Positions 1 through 8,915 of a DNA stretch of 64,000 nt are shown piece by piece. The DNA is from UBA4416 sp040387475 (GTDB taxonomy: Bacteria > Bacteroidota > Bacteroidia > B-17B0 > Aurantibacillaceae): NCBI GenBank assembly GCA_040387475.1, contig JAZKDT010000025.1:33879-97878 (forward strand), given 5' to 3'. Position 1 is the stretch's first letter. Each line of letters begins with the position of its first letter. The notes beneath the pieces were generated by a model. The model was not told the origin of the DNA. It searched no databases and saw nothing but the letters and a program-made list of their open reading frames with translations. Position numbers and translations under genes: made by a program.

Positions 1-1
1 C

Positions 2-949
2 ACCTGGGGTGCTGCTAAAAATATGGGCGACAAAATAAATACATCTTTGGATGAGGATGCACCTTTTATTCATTACGACGGGCGTTTATTGCTTTTCTCG
101 TCGCAGGGACATAACAGTATAGGTGGGTATGATATATTTAAAACCTACATGAACCCAGCAGATTCAAGCTGGGGTATTGCTGAAAATATGGGCGCACCTA
201 TTAATACACCGGGAGATGAAATACACTATGTATTGTCGCCAAGTGGTGAGAATGGTTATTATAGTTTAGGAAAAGCCGACGGTTTTGGAGATTTTGATAT
301 TTATAAAGTAGAACCCGGAATTACCGGCATTATGCCTTTGGTAGCCGTGTCTAAAGGAAAGGTGACATTAGATTCAATGCCGGTTGAAGCCGAGATAACG
401 GTTGAAGTGCCAGGTCGCAGCTCAATTTTCCGAACTGTAAAGTCTAATTCCAAAACAGGAGCATATCGTATGACATTGCCTGTTGGTGAAGATTATAAGA
501 TTACGTGGAAAGTAAATAATTTGCCCGTACAAACAAAAATAATTGAGGCTGGCAAAGCAACGGCTTATTTGTTGGACGTTAAAGATGTGAATTTTATTTC
601 TATTCCGGATACTGCCAAGCCGGTGGCATTAAACGATATGGCTATGTGGCACACAGGCAATGAGCACATAGAAGGATTAGTTTATAAGATACAGGTTTCT
701 GCAGGTTTTTTAAATGAAAAAATCCGTCGGCGAAAGGCAAAAAAAATAGGAGAAGTTGAAAAAGAAACGATTGATGGTGTTGATCGTTTTACATTGAAGC
801 AGGAGCTGACAACTTATAACGAAGCGACTGCTAAATTGAAAAAAATACGTGAATTGATTGCTGCCGATGCTTTTATTGTTGGTGTCTATAAAGGAAAGCG
901 ATGTTACCTGTCAGATCTTAGGACGCAGGGTGTACTGAAGATCAAATAA
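2..949 (+). CDS. PD40 (WD40-like) surface protein with SPOR-like C-terminus, 5' truncated by window edge
   Basis: The reading frame is open to the first bases of the window, so the gene starts upstream and the first visible ATG (23) is internal. The N-terminal part has a beta-propeller PD40 block: a Trp-Gly step, then HYDGRLLLFSSQGHNSIGGYD, and a second blade around residues 55-95 ending in DFDIYK. A carboxypeptidase-regulatory-like or Ig-like stretch follows (about 105-190). The last 85 residues start with GLVYKIQVSAG and end with FIVGVYKGKRCYL, resembling the SPOR-like modules of the giant protein at 34850-42172. The two proteins therefore share a layout, which I infer is a periplasmic or outer-membrane scaffold that may bind peptidoglycan. 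In this phylum PD40 proteins often accompany gliding/T9SS machinery, but nothing here proves that role. Confidence 0.75.
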   Translation, partial: TWGAAKNMGDKINTSLDEDAPFIHYDGRLLLFSSQGHNSIGGYDIFKTYMNPADSSWGIAENMGAPINTPGDEIHYVLSPSGENGYYSLGKADGFGDFDIYKVEPGITGIMPLVAVSKGKVTLDSMPVEAEITVEVPGRSSIFRTVKSNSKTGAYRMTLPVGEDYKITWKVNNLPVQTKIIEAGKATAYLLDVKDVNFISIPDTAKPVALNDMAMWHTGNEHIEGLVYKIQVSAGFLNEKIRRRKAKKIGEVEKETIDGVDRFTLKQELTTYNEATAKLKKIRELIAADAFIVGVYKGKRCYLSDLRTQGVLKIK

Positions 950-954
950 AAAAA

Positions 955-980
955 GCCTTCGAATAGTCGAAGGCTTTTTT
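955..980. terminator. Bidirectional rho-independent terminator
   Basis: An 8-bp perfect stem (GCCTTCGA/TCGAAGGC) with a 4-nt loop is followed by six T on the plus strand and preceded by an A-run. It lies between two convergent genes, the PD40 gene and pyrG, so it can serve both. Confidence 0.9.
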
Positions 981-1056
981 GTTATGTGAGTTAGAGTGAA
1001 GTGAGCACATTTTGTAGATCTACTTCTCGACTTCTTTCGAAGTGATGATGCCTTCA

Positions 1057-2658
1057 TCAATTTAAAGTTGCTTCAATAAAACTTACAAATAACGGGTGTG
1101 GATTTTCAACCGTACTTTTATATTCGGGATGGAATTGTACGCCGATAAAGAAAGGATGACTAGGTATCTCTACAATTTCTGCTAACCCTGCATTAGGATT
1201 TAATCCCGAAAGAACCATACCTGCATCTTTGAACAAATTCGTGTATTCGTTATTAAATTCGTAACGGTGACGGTGACGTTCGTTAATGTCTGTTTGATTA
1301 TAGATCTTGTGCGCCAGCGTTCCCTCAACTAAGCTACACGGATAAGAACCTAAGCGCATGGTACCACCCATGTGGGAAATATTTTTTTGCGCTTCCAGTA
1401 AATCAATAACAGGCGCACTGGTTGCAGGATTCATTTCACGGCTATGAGCATCTTTTAAATTTAAAACATTACGTGCAAATTCGATCACAGCGCATTGCAT
1501 TCCTAAACAAATTCCAAAGAATGGAATATTATTTTCGCGTGCATATTTGATAGCTGAAATTTTTCCTTCAATTCCTCTGTTACCAAATCCCGGAGCAACT
1601 AAAATCCCTTTCAGATTTTTTAATTTATCTTTTACATTGTCATCTGTTAAACTTTCGCTGTGTATCCATTCAACATTGACTTTACAGTCGTTTACAGCGC
1701 CTGCGTGGATAAAGGCTTCGGCAATAGATTTATATGAATCTTTTAACTCTACATATTTACCAACTAGCCCAATGGTTACATTCTTTTGTGGGTTATGAAA
1801 TTTATTTAAAAATAATTTCCATTTATCTAATTGAATTTCGGTTGACTGGTTAATGTTTAATTTTTTCAAAACGATCTCATCCAGTTTTTCTTTTTCCATC
1901 AATAATGGAACTTCATAAATAGTGGATGCATCCAATGCTTCAATTACCGCGTCAGGAGATACGTTACAGAATAAAGCGATTTTTCTTCTGATATCATTAT
2001 TAATAGCATGTTCTGAACGGCATACCAAAATATCGGGTTGTACTCCATATTCCAGTAATAATTTAACCGAATGTTGGGTTGGTTTTGTTTTTAATTCACC
2101 TGAAGTTGCTAAGTATGGTAATAAGGTTAAATGAATAACGGTGCAATCATCTCCTAATTCCCATTTTAGCTGACGAACCGCTTCAATATAGGGTAGGGAT
2201 TCAATATCACCCACAGTACCACCAATTTCAGTAATTACAAATTGATACTGACCAGTTTTTCCTAGGATCTTGATACGATTCTTGATCTCATCGGTAATAT
2301 GAGGAATAACCTGAACGGTTTTTCCTAAAAATTCACCCTTGCGTTCTTTATCAATAACCGATTGGTAAATGCGACCGGTTGTAACGTTATTAGCCTGTGA
2401 AGTAGCCACGTTTAAAAAACGCTCGTAATGACCCAGATCAAGATCTGTTTCAGCGCCATCATCGGTTACATAACATTCGCCATGTTCGTATGGATTGAGA
2501 GTTCCGGGATCGATATTAATATAGGGATCCAGTTTTTGGATGGTAACTGTGTAGCCACGGGCCTGTAATAGTTTGGCCAGAGATGCCGCGATAATTCCTT
2601 TTCCGAGAGATGATGTTACGCCACCGGTAACAAAGATATATTTAGTGTTGATTGACAT
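1057..2658 (-). CDS. pyrG: CTP synthase
   Basis: Cytosolic enzyme that aminates UTP to CTP using ATP and glutamine, the last step of de novo CTP synthesis. The 533 residues match the family length. The N-terminal synthetase domain opens with the nucleotide-binding GGVTSSLGKGI. The C-terminal class I glutamine amidotransferase domain has the nucleophile in GICLGMQ (Cys near residue 383) and the catalytic His-Glu in GVQFHPEYKS. The gene is alone on this strand, between a shared terminator downstream and a 155-bp gap upstream. A short hairpin touches its start codon. No frameshift or missing motif is seen. Confidence 0.97.
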   Translation of the reverse strand: MSINTKYIFVTGGVTSSLGKGIIAASLAKLLQARGYTVTIQKLDPYINIDPGTLNPYEHGECYVTDDGAETDLDLGHYERFLNVATSQANNVTTGRIYQSVIDKERKGEFLGKTVQVIPHITDEIKNRIKILGKTGQYQFVITEIGGTVGDIESLPYIEAVRQLKWELGDDCTVIHLTLLPYLATSGELKTKPTQHSVKLLLEYGVQPDILVCRSEHAINNDIRRKIALFCNVSPDAVIEALDASTIYEVPLLMEKEKLDEIVLKKLNINQSTEIQLDKWKLFLNKFHNPQKNVTIGLVGKYVELKDSYKSIAEAFIHAGAVNDCKVNVEWIHSESLTDDNVKDKLKNLKGILVAPGFGNRGIEGKISAIKYARENNIPFFGICLGMQCAVIEFARNVLNLKDAHSREMNPATSAPVIDLLEAQKNISHMGGTMRLGSYPCSLVEGTLAHKIYNQTDINERHRHRYEFNNEYTNLFKDAGMVLSGLNPNAGLAEIVEIPSHPFFIGVQFHPEYKSTVENPHPLFVSFIEATLN

Positions 2659-2678
2659 ACAGTTTTTTGTAAACTGTA
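2658..2678 (-). promoter_or_regulatory. Hairpin abutting the pyrG start codon
   Basis: TACAGTTT and AAACTGTA form an 8-bp inverted repeat with a 5-nt loop. Its 3' arm on the coding strand ends on the A of the pyrG ATG. It would sit in the 5' leader or at the transcript start and could affect translation initiation. A -7-like TACCTTTA lies just upstream, one mismatch from TAnnTTTG. The regulatory role is an inference. Confidence 0.4.
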
Positions 2679-2813
2679 CGTAAAGGTAAGCGTTTTTTTT
2701 GGATTAGATTTAGAGTTTTTTACACTATTTATAAAATAGTGTGTTTTTGATTTTCAAAAACTGATAGATCGGTTAAAAAGGGCGATAACAGTGAGTTTGA
2801 GCCGGTCAGAAAT

Positions 2814-3401
2814 TTACTTTAATTTATCCAACTCATCATCTGTAAAGTGCTTTTTTGCCTTATCTTTTGAAAACTTATCGGCATTGTAATCTTTCGACTT
2901 GTTTTTAGGAATAGATAAGCTGGTCCATTCCGTTTTTTTGAGTTGTTTGGCATAAAATACGATCTGTCCAATGTGATAAGGATAATGGGCCAATTGGCGG
3001 TTAATGGCTTCTAAAGCTGTATGCCCTTCATTTCTAATATAAATAATGTCTGATAAGTTCTCAGGCTTTAAATCTGCTAATGCTTTAAATAAACAATCCC
3101 AACCTTCGTTCCACAGATGTAAAACCTGTTCTTTAGTTTGGTTGCTGAGCGTAGTCGAAGCATCAAATTCACCATCGCGGTTGCGCCACTCCTTTTCTCC
3201 GTCAGTGGTTAGGAAATCGGTCCAACGTGATAGCATGTTACCATGTAAATGTTTCACAATAGTAGCAATGCTGTTGGTATCTTCATTCACTGAAACAAAC
3301 AGTTGTTCGGGCTCTAACTGCTCGATGGCTTTTTCTCCCAGAGTTTTGTAATACGTAAATTGACGGATTGCGCTTCTTAAAAAATCTTCAGATACGGTCA
3401 T
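2814..3401 (-). CDS. DinB-fold protein of the DUF1572 type
   Basis: A 195-residue cytosolic four-helix-bundle protein of the DinB/YfiT superfamily, whose members often bind a divalent metal through three histidines. Candidate ligands are His in KHLHGNML (about residues 51-53) and in AHYPYHIGQIVFY (about 138-142). The N-terminal SEDFLRSA and the NRDGEFD segment fit the DUF1572 branch. The C-terminal 30 residues are Lys/Asp-rich and probably unstructured. Members of the superfamily are proposed to act in thiol-dependent detoxification, but no substrate can be read here. It is preceded by the REP-like element at 3423-3512 and appears monocistronic. Confidence 0.8.
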   Translation of the reverse strand: MTVSEDFLRSAIRQFTYYKTLGEKAIEQLEPEQLFVSVNEDTNSIATIVKHLHGNMLSRWTDFLTTDGEKEWRNRDGEFDASTTLSNQTKEQVLHLWNEGWDCLFKALADLKPENLSDIIYIRNEGHTALEAINRQLAHYPYHIGQIVFYAKQLKKTEWTSLSIPKNKSKDYNADKFSKDKAKKHFTDDELDKLK

Positions 3402-3422
3402 AGTTTCTAAGTTTTGCTCTTT

Positions 3423-3512
3423 GCGTGAGGGATTGCAGCGGAAATCCTTTTGCCTGCCTCTTGCAAAAGATTGAAGCGTAAAGCCCGACCCGACGATAGG
3501 AGGGGCACGCCC
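3423..3512. repeat. REP-like structured intergenic element
   Basis: About 90 bp, GC-rich against its AT-rich surroundings. Outer arms GCGTG (3423-3427) and CACGC (3506-3510) are complementary. A central 7-bp hairpin (CTTTTGC/GCAAAAG, 9-nt loop) is flanked by near-identical direct repeats GATTGCAGCG and GATTGAAGCG. From memory, very similar elements occur in many copies between genes of Flavobacteriia and other Bacteroidota; I cannot check that here. It separates the E1 gene stop from the next gene start on the minus strand. Confidence 0.6.
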
Positions 3513-3518
3513 AAATCA

Positions 3519-5519
3519 TTAATAATTTAATAACTTCAATAGCTTCGCTTTAAAGCGTTCTTTAGGTAAAAAGTTAATTTCAAGATCCGCATTCATTGGT
3601 ACTGGAGTGTCTAAACTTCCTTCACGCATAACAGGCGCGTCTAAATATTCAAAACAATGTTCTGTAATTAAGGCACTTAATTCTCCACCAATACCGCCTG
3701 TCAAAGTGTCTTCATGCAATATAAAGGCTTTCCCTGTTTTCTTTACAGAATCATAAATAGCTTGTGTATCCAACGGAGCAAGTGTTCTTAAGTCAATCAA
3801 ATCAGCAGAAATCTCAGGGTTATTTTTTAATAAGTCCAATGCCCAGTGAACACCAAGGCCGTAAGTTACAATAGTTACATCGGCACCTTGTTTTACCAAA
3901 CGCGCTTTACCAAAAGGAATGGTGTAATATTCATCTAAAATATCTTCATCAATACTTCTGTATAATGCTTTGTGCTCAAAAAACATGACTGGATTAGGAT
4001 CTTCAAAAGAAGCGATCAGTAAGCCTTTGGCATCACTGGGGAAAGCCGGATAAGCAATTTTTAACCCCGGAGTTTTAAAGAACCAGGCTTCGTTACTTTG
4101 GCTATGGAAAGGCCCTGCAGCAACACCCGCGCCAGTTGGCATACGAACTACCACATCGGCATTTTGTCCCCAACGGTAATGTGATTTTGCCAGGTTATTG
4201 ATGATCTGTGTCATACCTTCTGAAACGAAATCAGCAAATTGCATTTCCACCATGGCTTTATGTTTGTTGATAGATAAACCAAAACCGGTTCCCAAAATAG
4301 CGGATTCACATAACGGTGTATTGCGCACCCTACCTTTGCCAAACTCTTCTACAAAGCCGTCGGTAATTTTAAATACGCCGCCGTAATCTGCAATATCCTG
4401 TCCCATTAATACCAGGTTGTCGTGTTTACGCATGGCCAAGCGCATACCGTCACTAATGGCATCAATTAAACGTTTGTTAGTTCTGCTACCCGAGCTATTT
4501 GAAGTATCTTCAATAGTACAAGGCATAAATAATTCAGATATTTCTTTTTCAGTATTCGGTGGCGGCAGTGTTTCTGCAAATGCAAGTTCCAAACCGGCAT
4601 CAATATCTTTTTTTACATCGGCGCGAAGTTTTTCAATAATGTCTTCCGTTAATACACCTTCATCAATTAAAAATTTTTCGAAGGTATTAACAGGATCTTT
4701 TCGTCCCCAAACATCAAATAATTCTTTTGGCACATATTTGGTTCCCGAAGCTTCTTCGTGCCCTCGCATACGGAAGGTCACACATTCTAATAAAACAGGA
4801 CGTGGGTTTTCACGGATTGATTCTGCTAAATTTTTAACGGTCTCGTATACTTTCAATACATTATTTCCATCCACTGTTACGCCTTCAATGCCATATCCAA
4901 TGGCTTTATCAGCAAATGATTTACAACGAAACTGCTCATTACTTGGTGTAGATAAACCATAGCCATTATTCTCAATCACAAAAATAACGGGCAAATCCCA
5001 AACTGCCGCGGTGTTAATACTTTCATGAAAATCACCTTCACTGGCGCCGCCATCTCCGCTAAATACCACCGTTACTTTTTTCTCCTCACGCAATTTATTT
5101 CCTAAGGCGATGCCATCAGCTACACCTAATTGCGGACCTAAATGAGAAATCATACCCACAATATTGTATTCCTGTGTTCCAAAATGGAAACTTCTATCGC
5201 GGCCCTGTGTAAAACCACTTGGCTTGCCTTGAAACTGCGAGAACAAGCGATTCATAGGAATTCCGCGAGTTGTAAATACACCTAAATTACGGTGCATCGG
5301 TAAAATAAATTCATCCTGATTTAACGCAGTTGCTACTCCAACAGAAATGGCTTCTTGTCCAATGCCGCTAAACCATTTGGCAATACGACCCTGACGCAGA
5401 AGGATCAACATTTTTTCTTCGATCAAACGGGGAGTTAAAATATTTTTATAAAGTTGTAATAACGTATCGTCTTTTTGTTTACGTCTGTCAAACTTGATAG
5501 GAGATTCGGCTGTGATCAT
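3519..5519 (-). CDS. 2-oxoisovalerate (branched-chain 2-oxoacid) dehydrogenase E1, alpha-beta fusion
   Basis: Thiamine-diphosphate-dependent E1 that decarboxylates 2-oxoacids and passes the acyl group to lipoyl-E2. The 666 residues are an alpha subunit (about 1-330) fused to a beta subunit (about 350-666), an arrangement common in Bacteroidota. The alpha half carries the TPP signature GDGGASEGDFHES with a later ENNGYG (about 155-188) and the phosphorylation-loop-like MRGHEEASG. The beta half has MGQDIADYGG near its start and EMQFADF. The linker around 330-350 is Ser/Thr/Asn-rich. No E2 or E3 lies next to it. It could also accept pyruvate, but the sequence favours the branched-chain class. Confidence 0.9.
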   Translation of the reverse strand: MITAESPIKFDRRKQKDDTLLQLYKNILTPRLIEEKMLILLRQGRIAKWFSGIGQEAISVGVATALNQDEFILPMHRNLGVFTTRGIPMNRLFSQFQGKPSGFTQGRDRSFHFGTQEYNIVGMISHLGPQLGVADGIALGNKLREEKKVTVVFSGDGGASEGDFHESINTAAVWDLPVIFVIENNGYGLSTPSNEQFRCKSFADKAIGYGIEGVTVDGNNVLKVYETVKNLAESIRENPRPVLLECVTFRMRGHEEASGTKYVPKELFDVWGRKDPVNTFEKFLIDEGVLTEDIIEKLRADVKKDIDAGLELAFAETLPPPNTEKEISELFMPCTIEDTSNSSGSRTNKRLIDAISDGMRLAMRKHDNLVLMGQDIADYGGVFKITDGFVEEFGKGRVRNTPLCESAILGTGFGLSINKHKAMVEMQFADFVSEGMTQIINNLAKSHYRWGQNADVVVRMPTGAGVAAGPFHSQSNEAWFFKTPGLKIAYPAFPSDAKGLLIASFEDPNPVMFFEHKALYRSIDEDILDEYYTIPFGKARLVKQGADVTIVTYGLGVHWALDLLKNNPEISADLIDLRTLAPLDTQAIYDSVKKTGKAFILHEDTLTGGIGGELSALITEHCFEYLDAPVMREGSLDTPVPMNADLEINFLPKERFKAKLLKLLNY

Positions 5520-5589
5520 TATTTTTAATTTGTAGCGAAAATACCAATTTTAGCTTTACTTTTGATGAATATTAATCAATATTTATCGA

Positions 5590-6849
5590 ATGAAATACCC
5601 GGCCTTTTTAGTCATATTTTTTGTAGCTTTTTCTGTCAATGCTCAGGTAATGTGGCAGGTGAAAAGTAATGCCACAAAAAAATGGTATTTGCAGGAAACA
5701 GACGAGTTCAATTCGGACGGGTTAGATACAGAAAAATGGAAATCAGGTTTGCCCTGGGGAAATTATTTTTTTGTATATGATTTGTTATTTAAGCCCGAGA
5801 ATGTGGAATTAAATAATGGTGTCATTTCTTTTTTAGGTCAAAAACCGGAAAGCCCTCAACCAATTGTAGGCGAAAACCTGGATATGGAGTATTTGAAAAA
5901 GAAAAATAAATTCCCAAATGAAAAAGGGGAATATGTGTATAATTATTCTGCAGGTTGTATTACTTCTCTTAAAAAATATAAGTTTGGTTATTTCGAAATG
6001 CGATTTAAATCAAATGCAGAAAAAGGCACCTGGCCGGCTTTTTGGCTATATGGAGGAAACCCAAACGAAGAGATCGATTTTTTTGAAGGAAAGGGGGAAA
6101 GGGAAAATCAGATTCATATTGATGTTCATTGTCCTAAAGGCTGCGAAGATTATAAAGGAGGTTTCCTAAATCTGAAAAAAAACTGGGGAGCCTGGATCAA
6201 AACGACTGAAAGTTTAGCTGACGGTTGGAATATTATTTCGGGTGAATGGCAATCCGGTTATGTGAAATTTTTTCTGAATGGGCAGCCTATTGGATATTTT
6301 GAAGGGCAGCTAAAAACCGCACAAAACCTGATCATTAATAATGGCGTATCAAAAGATGGTGAACCGTTTAATCCCGGGCCTGATAAATCAACTAAATTTC
6401 CCAACTCGTTGCAGGTAGATTATATAAGGGTTTGGAGCCAGGAAGATACAATTTACAGGCTGCAGAATGATTACCGGCAATTTCAGTATACCTCAAACAC
6501 TATTATTAACAGTGACCTGTATCAAACGAGTTCAAAAAAAAATGTAGGATTTGTATATAATAAGAAAGAATTGAATGATGAAGCAGGTTGCATTACATTG
6601 CTGCCGGTTTTTTATAATAAGTATAGTTTGTCCTTCACTGGAAAGAAATTAGGCAAGATCCAGGTAGATGTTATGGATCGGTTTCAGAAAAAAGTGGCAG
6701 GCTTTATAATAGAAAACACAGAATATTACATAATGGATCTAAGTGCATTGCCAACTGGTCCTTACGATGTCAAAATATCAGTATTGAACCAGGTATTAAC
6801 GCACAACGTGCCGGTTATCAATCCCGAAAAAATAGGAGAACAACATTAA
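5590..6849 (+). CDS. Secreted GH16-family beta-glucanase-like glycosidase
   Basis: A 419-residue exported protein with a signal peptide ending in SVNAQ. The GH16 jelly-roll spans about residues 30-285 and contains the retaining-enzyme signature EIDFFE (nucleophile, assisting Asp and acid/base in the ExDxxE pattern, about 160-165), preceded by GTWPAFWLYGG. Family members cut beta-1,3/1,4-glucans, agarose, carrageenan and related polymers; the substrate cannot be read. The last 130 residues are an unrecognised beta-rich region with no clear T9SS sorting motif. A -7 element TACTTTTG lies at 5557-5564. The stop codon overlaps the start of the small gene at 6849. Confidence 0.88.
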   Translation: MKYPAFLVIFFVAFSVNAQVMWQVKSNATKKWYLQETDEFNSDGLDTEKWKSGLPWGNYFFVYDLLFKPENVELNNGVISFLGQKPESPQPIVGENLDMEYLKKKNKFPNEKGEYVYNYSAGCITSLKKYKFGYFEMRFKSNAEKGTWPAFWLYGGNPNEEIDFFEGKGERENQIHIDVHCPKGCEDYKGGFLNLKKNWGAWIKTTESLADGWNIISGEWQSGYVKFFLNGQPIGYFEGQLKTAQNLIINNGVSKDGEPFNPGPDKSTKFPNSLQVDYIRVWSQEDTIYRLQNDYRQFQYTSNTIINSDLYQTSSKKNVGFVYNKKELNDEAGCITLLPVFYNKYSLSFTGKKLGKIQVDVMDRFQKKVAGFIIENTEYYIMDLSALPTGPYDVKISVLNQVLTHNVPVINPEKIGEQH

Positions 6850-6965
6850 TGCAAGAATTAATTGTTATAGTGTTATTAGCGTGCTCAGTGGCTTATCTTG
6901 TTTACAGGGGTTATAAAGCATATCACAAAAAAAAATGTGGGGATGATCATTGTGGTTGTAAATAA
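6849..6965 (+). CDS. FeoB-associated Cys-rich membrane protein-like, 38 aa
   Basis: Small gene starting in a TAATG overlap with the GH16 stop, so translational coupling is likely. The product has one N-terminal transmembrane helix (LIVIVLLACSVAYLVY), a basic segment with KKK and a Cys/His tail ending CGDDHCGCK. This matches the size and layout of the FeoB-associated Cys-rich membrane proteins, usually encoded beside ferrous-iron transporters. No feo gene is in the window, so the partner is unknown. The ending before the acyltransferase ATG is 14 nt away, suggesting a three-gene unit. Confidence 0.72.
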   Translation: MQELIVIVLLACSVAYLVYRGYKAYHKKKCGDDHCGCK

Positions 6966-6979
6966 ACACACTTACGATT

Positions 6980-8053
6980 ATGTACTTTAAGCAAATTGAT
7001 AGTTTACGTTTTTTTGCGGTTTCATTAGTTCTCTTAGCTCACTGGTCTTACGGGTTGCCTTATGTAGAAAGACTTAGATTCAGTTCTATTGGTGTAGATT
7101 TGTTTTTCGTTATTAGTGGATTTTTGATCTCTCTACAATTGTATGACTTTAAAAATAATATTGACAAAGGGCAAGTAACCTTCAGTAAAACTTTAAAAAT
7201 ATTTTATGTGCGGCGAATGCTTCGCATATTTCCTTTGTATTATTTTATCATTTTTGTTTCTGCATTATTTAACACAGGCGAAATAAGAGAGGCTTTGTTT
7301 TGGAATATCGGATACTTATCTAATTTTTATTTCATTAAAATGCAACATTGGACAAGTACATTTTCTCACTTTTGGTCACTATCAGTTGAGGAGCACTTCT
7401 ATTTGGCATGGCCGTTTATTGTTTTATTGACCAGTAAAAAACACTTGCCTTATGTGTTTGTGTGTGTTAGTTTACTGGCAGTTTTATTTCGTTATGTGTC
7501 TTTTTCTCAAAATCATAATCTTTTTATAGTTAATATCCATACTGTTTCCTGTCTCGACTTGTTTATGATTGGCGGAGCACTCGCTTATATCTATAAGTAC
7601 CAGCATAATCTTTTTATGAAAATATTTTCGAGTGTTACCTACAGATATGCCATATTATGCTGTTTTATATTTTTATATTATATATTAGTTGTACGATTCG
7701 ACCTTGTAAACTTCAACTGGATTTTTCAAAGACCACTATTAGGTATTGTTTATGCATCGGTGATAGGGTTTTTGGTGATAGGGGTAACCGGTAATATGGG
7801 CAGGTTGTTAGAAAACAAATACCTCATACATCTTGGTAAATTAAGCTACGGTATTTACCTGGTGCATAATTTTATACCCGGTGTTTTGTTACCTATCAAA
7901 AAAATAGGGTTACCATTTTATATTGAGTTTCTGGTTTACTTCATAGTTACATATGTAATAAGCGAATTATTACACAGATGGATTGAAAAGCCGGTGAGAA
8001 ATTTAAATAGGCATTTTAAAATTGATTCCGGAAAATTTCAGAAAACTATTTGA
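6980..8053 (+). CDS. Acyltransferase family 3 (OafA/YrhL-like) membrane protein
   Basis: A 357-residue inner-membrane protein with about ten hydrophobic helices, typical for the acyltransferase-3 family that O-acylates lipopolysaccharide, exopolysaccharide or peptidoglycan. Seen motifs are the N-terminal catalytic-type His in LLAHWSYG, GVDLFFVISGFLIS near residue 43, arginines in YVRRMLRIFP, and FWSLSVEEHFYLAWP around 135. The C-terminal LHRWIEKPVRN is also typical. It follows the GH16 gene and the small Cys-rich gene on the same strand, which suggests surface polysaccharide work, but the substrate is unknown. Its 3' end overlaps that of nadC by 8 bp (convergent). Confidence 0.92.
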   Translation: MYFKQIDSLRFFAVSLVLLAHWSYGLPYVERLRFSSIGVDLFFVISGFLISLQLYDFKNNIDKGQVTFSKTLKIFYVRRMLRIFPLYYFIIFVSALFNTGEIREALFWNIGYLSNFYFIKMQHWTSTFSHFWSLSVEEHFYLAWPFIVLLTSKKHLPYVFVCVSLLAVLFRYVSFSQNHNLFIVNIHTVSCLDLFMIGGALAYIYKYQHNLFMKIFSSVTYRYAILCCFIFLYYILVVRFDLVNFNWIFQRPLLGIVYASVIGFLVIGVTGNMGRLLENKYLIHLGKLSYGIYLVHNFIPGVLLPIKKIGLPFYIEFLVYFIVTYVISELLHRWIEKPVRNLNRHFKIDSGKFQKTI

Positions 8054-8915
8054 TAGCTTTCAGGCTGAGGTCTAAACTCTTTACATGGTGCGTTAAAGCA
8101 CCAACTGAGATAAAATCAACACCACATTTGGCATATGCAGCAATAGTTTTTTCTGTAATGCCGCCTGAGCTTTCAATTTCAAATTTATCGCCAATTAAAG
8201 CAACTGCTTTTTTAGTGTCGGCAACAGTGTAATTATCTAACATAATGCGCTGAAAGCCTCCTTTGTTTAAGATGAGTTTTACATCATTTAATGTACGCGT
8301 CTCAACTTCAATAGCCAGTTTTCTTTTTGTTTTTTTGAGATAGGCATGGGTAGCGTCAATAGCCTCAATAATGCCGCCGGCAAAATCAATATGATTATCT
8401 TTGATCATAATCATGTCATATAATCCAAAACGGTGATTGGCCCCTCCGCCAATAACTACCGCCCATTTTTCAAAAAAGCGAAAGCCGGGAGTTGTTTTAC
8501 GGGTATCAATAACTTTGGTTTTGGTCCCCTTACACAACATTTGTAAATAATTAGTTTTAGTAGCGATCGCACTCATGCGCTGCATCACATTTAATACCAA
8601 TCGTTCGGCTGTTAATAATTTTTGAGAGTTGCCTTCAACAATAAAGGCAATGTCACCCACTTTTACAGGAGTTCCGTCTTTTATAAATACGGTTACTTTG
8701 AATTTTGAATCTATGAGCCTGAAAATTTCTTTAGCGGCTTCAATGCCTGCAATAATCCCATTTTCTTTTACAAGTAAATGGCATTTGCCTTTTTTAGTGG
8801 CAGGGATTGTTGCCAATGCCGAATGATCTCCATCGCCTACGTCTTCCTGTAAAGCATTTTGAACAAAGGTCTTAAAATTGAAATGTTTTTTGTGTTGTAA
8901 AATGTAATTAGCCAT
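8046..8915 (-). CDS. nadC: Nicotinate-nucleotide pyrophosphorylase (quinolinate phosphoribosyltransferase)
   Basis: Cytosolic enzyme turning quinolinate and PRPP into nicotinate mononucleotide in de novo NAD synthesis. The 289-residue length fits. Typical segments are EDVGDGDHSALATIP near the N-terminus, LNVMQRMSAIAT, TRKTTPGFRFFEKWAV (substrate-binding Arg/Lys), and the barrel end ESSGGITEKTI and DFISVGALTHH. It overlaps the upstream DUF4783 gene by 8 bp, so the two are co-transcribed. No nadA or nadB is in the window. Confidence 0.96.
   Translation of the reverse strand: MANYILQHKKHFNFKTFVQNALQEDVGDGDHSALATIPATKKGKCHLLVKENGIIAGIEAAKEIFRLIDSKFKVTVFIKDGTPVKVGDIAFIVEGNSQKLLTAERLVLNVMQRMSAIATKTNYLQMLCKGTKTKVIDTRKTTPGFRFFEKWAVVIGGGANHRFGLYDMIMIKDNHIDFAGGIIEAIDATHAYLKKTKRKLAIEVETRTLNDVKLILNKGGFQRIMLDNYTVADTKKAVALIGDKFEIESSGGITEKTIAAYAKCGVDFISVGALTHHVKSLDLSLKAIK

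Noticed and set aside
2720..2750. Hairpin ACACTATT/AATAGTGT between DinB and pyrG
   Set aside because: The T-run follows it on the plus strand, where no gene ends; too AT-rich to call a terminator with confidence.
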